Source of the DNA: Tanypteryx hageni
Taxonomy: Eukaryota; Arthropoda; Insecta; Odonata; Petaluridae
Assembly: GCA_028673005.1 (NCBI GenBank)
Contig: CM054117.1
Span: 50,733,370 to 50,797,369 of the forward strand
Length of the DNA stretch: 64,000 bases
Direction of reading: 5' to 3'
Below the pieces are notes generated by a model. It ran no database searches and was not told where the DNA came from. It saw only the letters and a program-made list of their open reading frames with translations. A program made the translations under genes and the position numbers. Shown here piece after piece: positions 57,631-64,000 of the stretch (its first letter is position 1; every line of letters begins with the position of its first letter).

Positions 57631-58021
57631 ACTAAAGGAAAAGAAAAGGTAGTGATGAGGGTGGCAACAAGGTGTTGAGGGAAGCCCAGCGGACACTTAC
57701 CAAGTTGAGGACCAAGCTGGCAGGCTGCTGGGGGCGTCGAAGAGGCACGTAAAACACACGAACACAAAAACACACGCAAGCTTATCGGGCCTATGACCTT
57801 CTTCAGCGAAAGAGTAACGTAAAGTGACACACTGGGCGGGGAATGACAGGGTGATGTGGGAAGGTTGATGATTGGAGGAGGTGGGGAGTAGGAGGGGTGG
57901 ATAGCCAATAAAGAGGGAGTGTGGTAAGGGAAAGTGCGAATAACTACAATGTAACAAGGAGACATTGTAAGGGGGCTAATAGGGTTAGCGGAGGTTGAGG
58001 CCAGGCGTAGAGAAAGAGTCG
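57631..58021 (-). repeat. PLE copy B 5' pseudo-LTR
   Basis: Direct repeat of 54365-54757 with very few differences (for example 'ggcgtagag' against 'ggcggagag'). It ends against (TA)n at 58022. Confidence 0.88.
57779..57807 (-). ncRNA. Hammerhead-like core, 5' pseudo-LTR
   Basis: Identical to the core in the 3' pseudo-LTR. If active in the ancestor, paired cores would release a unit-length RNA between the two repeats. Confidence 0.3.
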
Positions 58022-58128
58022 ATATATATATATATATAGAAAAACTCCGATTCAAACTCTAATCCGGCCCGCCGAAAAATTGGCAACCACTGATTTGGCC
58101 CGCCATCAGAAAAGTTTGGGCATCACTG

Positions 58129-58136
58129 TACTATAC
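58129..58136. repeat. Target-site duplication TACTATAC, right copy
   Basis: Exact copy of 50890-50897, on the outer side of the right hAT-like terminus. Confidence 0.9.
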
Positions 58137-58978
58137 CTTCCCATCCGTGAACACTTCACTCCTTTATCTTCAGTCACTAATTAGGATATCCATGAACTTC
58201 TGAGAAGATACAATCGGTGGAAAATTCATAGATTGATATGAACAATCGAATTCGGTAGAAAAGTAAAACTCATTCCTTAGCCATAAAGTTATACCGTGGG
58301 ATCCGCCATTATTTATTTACTTAGCCGTCTAATTCAACAAAAAATTTCCAAACATCTCTTAGAACAAAGAAAAATTGCTTTCCCACAGGCAGACGGACAG
58401 AGGGCGAAAACAGTAGCGCCAATTTCCTTTTAAGAAAATTGTGGAAGCGAGAAAAACAGGAACGGAGGGTTTGAAAACGCCGAGTATAATTTGTTCGTAT
58501 CGTATGACGAAGTAAAAATTTTACGGACAGAAATGTACGCAACCTCAGGGATTCCAAAAATCTTTTGAAAAGGGACCATTTTTTTATTAACTGAGCTATT
58601 TAATCGTAGGAAAGTGGACAAGCGCTCGAATTCCGTGGTGGAGTTCGGTTAGTTTTATGGATGGTAACGCAGGCTGACCAAAAGAGAAAAAAAGCGAGAC
58701 AGAAAAATTTTTTTAGACTCCCTTCCAAGGTTTTTGGAGGATTTAAAAAGATATCTCCTCGCTTTTTATTTTTTCCAACGCCATTCCTTTTTAATCTCTA
58801 AAACTATCCATCTCGCTTGACCGATAAAGAGGAACGAGGAAAAGATTCCCTTTTTTTTATTTACGGCGCCAAAGGGAAACTAAAATTCCCTCCCTCCGCC
58901 AGCTTTTATGCTCTCATCATCATGGGCTGTAAAGATTCTCGATGAATATTACCGATGAATTCCCAACGGGCTTCGTAT
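58137..58978. other. Unannotated DNA
   Basis: No gene recognised; short frames lack motifs. Confidence 0.5.
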
Positions 58979-58979
58979 A

Positions 58980-59060
58980 CAGTCGAACCTCCAAAATCCG
59001 GCAATCCATTTTCCGGCACCACCCATTTTCCGGCTATTTTTGGAAAATGGGCGAATCCGG
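58980..59060 (+). mobile_element. pogo/Tigger-like terminus
   Basis: TA followed by 'cagtcgaacctccaaaatcc' resembles the CAGTNGNCCCTC-type ends of pogo/Tigger elements. The next 70 bp repeat the word 'ttttccggc' or 'aatccggc' several times. The opposite end was not found. Confidence 0.4.
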
Positions 59061-59814
59061 CAAAACACCCAAAATTCGGAATACAGTTCCACGTCACACA
59101 CTACTATGTATGTACAGTAAATTTCAGTATACAAATGCAGGTTTTTTCTAATTTTTTTCATTCATTAAAACTGAGAAATTTATATCATGATATCTAATAA
59201 TTAAATATATAAATAAATTAGCGTACCGGATATAGTGTGAATTTTAAGATACCTATTTACTGGTACACCTGTTGTGTGAGCCAGTAAGCGATCCGGTCGT
59301 ACCGGCTGAAAAAAAGCCCCGTGTACATATGACTATTATATGACCACTTATAAATGAACGTCGATTCGAAAATCCCCTCGAGCAGTCAAAGTCTCGCGGA
59401 CAGAGAGTGTAACTGCACCACATTCATGATGCAATGATGATCTGTATGAGTCGTCCACATCGCGTCTGGAGAAAAATAAGGACCAGTGGTGAGTCATTGG
59501 TTCTTGGTGATTATTCATCATACGTTCACATTGCGGTGAATAAAATAAATTTTAATTTTAAGCGGTTCGGTCAGGTAAGCGTCGTCAAAGCAATTAATCG
59601 AATATGTGCTGTATATGAACATGTTGAGACGAAGCATCCTATAAAAATATATCAGAGCAGATTTGATCTCCTGTTTCCAATTTCCCAAAAATATGTCATG
59701 TTGAAAAAAAAACAAATTTAATTGATGTTATGAAAATGAACAGTATTAAATTTTACTTTTACGGAGTCACAACATTTTCATAATCCTGTGGTTCCAAAAA
59801 GCTGTTATTACTTA

Positions 59815-60881
59815 ATATAATAGCCGTTGTCCGAAACGTAACGCTGACGTCATCAATGGCACGTTTTAACGCGTTTTAAACAAACTTCCCAATTAGATGG
59901 AAGATTGAAATTTCGTAGGAATGTTTGTTTCAGATATAAAAATTAAACGACGAAAAAAATACGAAAAAAGACCCGGGTTCGACTTCAGAGGGGCGATTTT
60001 AATTTCTCGTAAGATTACACGTAAAAAGCGACTTTTTTAAGTACAGGCTTTTATTCTTTTGAAATTAAAATTAGAAATAATTAACGTACGATCTTCAAAT
60101 TTAAATTATGTTTTAGGAATGTTAATTAAGTTTCTTATTCTATTCATCTTTTTCCGCCTACCGTTCGAAATCTCTCATATTAAACATTTACATATTATTT
60201 TGGGAAAATATCGGCTTTTAAACAGGATGTTGTCTTTCCAACCACGTCATTTTTAAAGAATCAATTGTTGTCTCAAGCCGCGTATGTGTAATATATACGA
60301 ATGCATAGATAACCGTAAATTATCATAGGAGTTTTCGCGAAATTGCGTAATTCTAATGGAACTGGGATTTAGTTTGGATTCTTTTTCTTATCTAAACGAC
60401 TATATAGATGTAGAATAAGAGAGGAGGATGTGGGGAGGAAGATAGGAAGGAAGGGATATAGAATGGAAGGTACATAGAAAGTAAGGGTGGTATAGAATAA
60501 GTTTTTTTCCAGAGAAGGAGAGAGGAAGGAGAGGGAGGGAGGATGGAAGGGAGGAGGATGGGAGTGAGGGAGGATGGGAGGGAGAGAGGATGGGAGAGAG
60601 GGGGGATAGGAGGGAGGGAGGATGGGAGGGAGGGAGGATGGAAGGGAGGGAGGAAGGAAGGGAGGGAGAATGGGAGGGAGGGAGGATGGGAGGGAGGAAG
60701 GAAGGGAGGGAGGGAGGATGGGAGGGAGGGAGAATGGGAGGGAGGGAGTATGGGAGGGAGAGAGGATGGGAGAGGGGAGGATGGGAGAGAACAAGAGAGA
60801 AAAGGAGAAAGAATGGGAAGTTCCTTAAATCTAATACTTAATCCACGCATGCCCGACATATTTGACGGGCAATTACGCTAT
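59815..60881 (+). mobile_element. Helitron-like non-autonomous element H3 (most complete)
   Basis: About 1.07 kb. It opens near 'gtccgaaacgtaacgctgac', followed by 'acccgggttcgactt', 'gattacacgtaaaaag', 'caggcttttattc', 'gaaatctctcatattaaac' and 'gggatttagtttggattc', a GGGA tract (60410-60800), then 'aatacttaatccacgcatgc', the hairpin GCCCGACATATTTGACGGGC (60851-60870), a spacer and CTAT at 60878-60881. CTAT departs from CTRR at the last base. It aligns, inverted, with H1 and H2. No Rep/helicase coding. Confidence 0.65.
60410..60800. repeat. (GGGA)n purine tract inside H3
   Basis: A G/A-only stretch rich in GGGAGGGAGGAT units. The Pro/Ser and Gly/Arg frames on the two strands are compositional and not genes. 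Confidence 0.92.
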
Positions 60882-60889
60882 GTATTGTA

Positions 60890-63472
60890 TATTTTCATAA
60901 CATCGTAAACATGGAAGAATACGTCACATCTCTTTCGGTGAACTGCATACAAATTTATTCGATATGAATATAATTTATAATTAAAAAGTGACTTTTTCGA
61001 GCAAACTCGTCATCAGGTTGTTTTATAACAAATCATCATGGCATTTTTTATTGTCATTTTTCGAGTTATGTTCTTTTACGGGTATATGACATGACGCTAA
61101 TTGGATTTGATATAAAAAAGCTTGATTGTAATTTGATGTCTCATAACTATATGTGTTCAATTGTACCAATTAATGAGAACCAAAGATATTAACGAAAAAA
61201 TTTCTTTTTTCCGGCATTTTATAATTTTCCCCTTTCTAATCGGCGGTTGCAATTGAACTTACTTTCTGCTATGATTCTGGTTAGCGGAAATTAATATTTG
61301 TCTTTGTCCTCGCTATGGTCTGCAAGAGCGATATTATTAACCACTCATCTGGGTATGCCGTACATATACGTCATGCTGTTCTCTCAGCTGTTTGCTATGG
61401 GTATGCCGTAATATTCCGTCATGCAGCTTCTCCGGCAACTAGCTGCATCCTTTTAGTTTACCATCTCGGTAGTAAATGGGCTTCACTTCTTTATTTGGAA
61501 AAGATACGCTTCTCGTGTCTAGAACCTGACTTTGCTTTGCGGGTTGCATTTCCGTTACCGTAATTTTAAAATTAACAACATTTATATGTTATTTATAATA
61601 TTTTTATTTTTTAATCCCTTAGTAATTGTGTAAGTTTTTAATGTCTTTATACCATATTTTAGGAATTTGTGTTCATTAAATATTATTAACAAATTAAATT
61701 TTTATTGTAATAATAAATATATATTAACATTTTATTTCATATCTTGTGGTAAAAATAGTTTAAGACAATTTTTATGAATAAACAACTCAAATACTGAATA
61801 ATTAACATTTTTTAATTGATTTGTGATTTGATTCACCTCGATTGCAATTTAAATGCCCACCTCCAGTTTCAAAAAATTAAATACCCAGATGAGTGGTTAA
61901 ACCCATGACTACAATAGAGTTACATTTACGCTTTCGAATCGCAGTTGGGTAATTCTCTCGAAATAATATTCCGATTAGTGATTCGCCTACGTCCAATTCT
62001 TACATTCACACTATTATGCTGCAAGCCTCTGAAAGCGTATGGCAAGGAATGCCATTGCATCAGGTCTATAATGAAAATCTTTATTTGTCTGTCTGACAAC
62101 ATCTGGGAAAAGGGATTATTTGTAACTGCCGTCGAATTTGGGACTATTAAATTTTTCCAAATTTTCGTCTATATTAAATTATTTTTAGCCTTCATAGTCT
62201 ACTGAGTCAAGTTTCTCAAAAGGTCTGTTACAGAAGTCTTATAACTATAATACTAAAAGGTGTATACACTACATATGATGTTTTTTATGGGCATATTGTT
62301 ACCAACAGATACCTATACATATATGCTTAAAGCGACTCACAAGTTTGGAATATAAAAATGTCGTTAGTATGACGAATTGAACTCATTATTGCGTGAAATT
62401 CATGGGTAAACATCTAACTGCTGATCAATAATCCCCATGTATTACTGCAGTTCGGAAGTTACAGTCAATCTCCGCGGCTCAAGTTTCTCTGGCATGTTGT
62501 TAGTTTAAAATCTTGCCGCAAGATGATAGCACCAGCAAGGACTAATCCAGCATCTTCTTCCCTTCGCGGACACTTTTTAATATCCGTGCGGCTGAATCGA
62601 ATCGTATTCAGAGTGGGAGGAATACGATCCCTTGGGAGCTTTCGTCCTCCGGCTTGCTTTTCCGAGCGGAAGATTTTAAATGGTTTCACAAAGATCTTAA
62701 TCGTTGATGCGGCGAGGGATTCCTCTAGGGTTAGAATGGGGAGGAAATTTAGACGTTCCATCTCGGTATCATATTGCTTGAGGAGGAAACTATGCGTGAC
62801 GAATCGAGTTTTCCGGAGATTACGGAGCGAACAGGTTTCCTCCAGAAAATCTGCCTAGAGACATTAAAATAACCTTTCAAAAATGGATGGAATACATCGT
62901 ATCTCACGTGCGCCTTCGTAGAGGCTTTTCTGTGGTTTCTGACTCGCAATAAAATGAACTTTTTTTAAATCTCTTCGGGTAAATCGTTTCATTTGATATT
63001 CATCATTTTAATTTCGTGTTTTATTTCTCCGCCTTCATTTCCATCGAAATTTTCTTTGCTATACGCGTGAAGGAAACATTTTATAATTCATCCAGTGAAG
63101 AGGATGGCTTGTGCATTAGGATGGTAACCGTTTAACGGGAATTTATCCAAAACTTTTTTTGACAAGCGCAATAAATTTTGCTGTTATTGGTGTAATTTCG
63201 TAGCTTTTCCACGTTTATCAAATTGTTGTCCTTTCAATTTCAATATCGTAGTTGAAATTTACGTTTGTTGTGTATCCATTCCATAATAATGAGCAACATG
63301 TATTCTAAAACAAGTAAGGGAAGAATGGACGAATCAGAATCATGCCGAATGGATGTTATGCCAATGTACGGTATGCCGAACGGACTTAATTCCGACAAGC
63401 CGTTATGCGGAGAGGATGGGATAGGTGGTGAATGTTAACAAGTGATTTATAAACAATTCAGGGCAGGTTTTT
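60890..63472. other. Unannotated DNA
   Basis: No gene or repeat recognised in about 2.6 kb; frames at 61315-61563, 61945-62205 and 62465-62858 carry no motifs. Confidence 0.5.
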
Positions 63473-63983
63473 ACTTTCTCCATATACAAAGTATAGAGCA
63501 AGTATTGTTTTCATGAAAAACTTGAATTCGAGATATCAAGGGAAATACATGTTTTAAGGCCCCCTGAACACGTTTTGACTATTTTCTCGATGATGTCTGT
63601 GTGTCTGTATATGATAGATTTTTGTGGGCGTTCTAACTCAAAAACTATTAATCAGGTCAACGCAAAATTTTATATTTAACATTTATATAAAAGTTAGAAG
63701 ATCTGATTAGTTTTTGGTAAAAATCGGTCGACCGAAAGTGGGGGTTTACTCTTGTCACTTATCCGTTTGTGTCAAATATCTCTTGTAATTCTTCAATGAC
63801 GTAATCGTATTTAATAACCTGAGTTATAGATAATTTTATTCTCTACAACTTTTGTATTTAATAATTTTTTGTTAAGCCAATTGTTAAGGAGATATTTCAG
63901 TTCAATATTGACAGAGATTCCAGTGCCGCCAACTCGTAAATTACTAACTACATATGGAGAAAATCATATGTTGGCCACATTAG
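63473..63983 (+). mobile_element. Repeat family X, copy 5
   Basis: The left terminus 'actttctccatatacaaag' and right terminus 'catatggagaaaatcatatg' then 'ccacattag' are kept. The left half matches copies 1-4, but from about 63770 to 63940 the interior is replaced by unrelated sequence. Shared ends with different middles are typical of non-autonomous families moved in trans. Confidence 0.75.
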
Positions 63984-64000
63984 ATTTTTTATTTTAGCAA

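Larger units (their letters stand above)
54365..58021 (-). mobile_element. Penelope-like element, copy B, with paired pseudo-LTRs
   Basis: Minus-strand PLE. Pseudo-LTRs at 54365-54757 (3') and 57631-58021 (5') are direct repeats with only a few differences. Between them, in order, come an N-terminal domain (57542-56478), the RT (56313-55009) and a GIY-YIG endonuclease (about 55070-54779). Short (TA)n runs bound it on both sides and also separate the 5' pseudo-LTR from the body, so the 5' repeat could be a second truncated copy inserted in tandem, the usual PLE arrangement. At least two frameshifts and two in-frame stops make it inactive. Confidence 0.9.
50898..58128. mobile_element. hAT-like element enlarged by nested retroelements
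   Basis: The left end CAGTGGTGCCCAAACT and the reverse complement of the right end, CAGTGATGCCCAAACT, match at 15 of 16 bases, and both are flanked by TACTATAC. The element's own DNA appears to be only about 190 bp at the left (to 51090, with 'gcggaccgcgggtc') and about 90 bp at the right (58038-58128, with 'ccggcccgccgaaaa'), so it was a MITE-size element before receiving an RTE copy, a tRNA-like sequence and a PLE. Confidence 0.88.

Noticed and set aside
60369..60908. Overlapping 120-155 codon Pro/Ser and Gly/Arg frames on both strands
   Set aside because: Read out of the (GGGA)n tract of a Helitron-like element; frames stay open in several phases, a sign of low complexity.

Overview
The window looks like repeat-dominated, AT-rich nuclear DNA of an invertebrate animal, most likely an arthropod. 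Evidence: two eukaryotic tRNA-Trp genes with internal Pol III signals and T-run terminators, RTE-type and Jockey/CR1-like LINEs, a Penelope-like element (PLE), and piggyBac, mariner, Tc1/mariner-like, hAT-like and Helitron-like transposons, with many (TA)n, (CT)n and (GA)n tracts. The species cannot be fixed from sequence alone. I found no host protein-coding gene I can defend. Open frames outside transposons are short, or lie in low-complexity tracts (for example 12061-12843 and 60369-60908).

Layout. 1-9.1 kb: unannotated DNA, a copy of a dispersed repeat (3.56-3.84 kb), a palindromic PLE terminal repeat (4.17-4.51 kb), an RTE fragment (5.54-5.69 kb) and a 5'-truncated PLE (7.44-9.11 kb). 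9.1-19 kb: mostly unannotated, with a large pyrimidine tract (12.2-13.2 kb) and one copy of an unclassified terminal-inverted-repeat family, called X here (15.9-16.4 kb). 19.5-22.6 kb: a piggyBac-like element flanked by TTAA, carrying an RTE 3' end. 25.0-26.0 kb: two X copies. 31.5-35.2 kb: a Jockey/CR1-like LINE followed by tandem Helitron-like elements. 36.2-38.5 kb: tandem duplications, an RTE tail and a broken Tc1/mariner-like transposase. 39.2-41.6 kb: an RTE with an open 699-codon frame that stops inside the reverse transcriptase. 42.6-46.6 kb: Helitron-like ends and an X copy inside a second copy of the dispersed repeat. 47.7-48.9 kb: a mariner with a small MITE inside it. 49.2-49.6 kb: two identical tRNA-Trp genes. 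50.9-58.1 kb: a hAT-like element with an intact 8-bp target duplication, swollen to 7.2 kb by an RTE, a tRNA-like sequence and a PLE with paired terminal repeats. 59-64 kb: a pogo-like terminus, a further Helitron-like copy and an X copy.

The best-supported structures are the nests, because independent marks agree: target duplications (TACTATAC, GTCGCAAG, TTAA, TA), inverted termini, and coding remains in the expected order. The PLE terminal repeats carry motifs resembling a short-stem hammerhead ribozyme. All element boundaries were read by eye, so those without a target duplication are uncertain by tens of bases.
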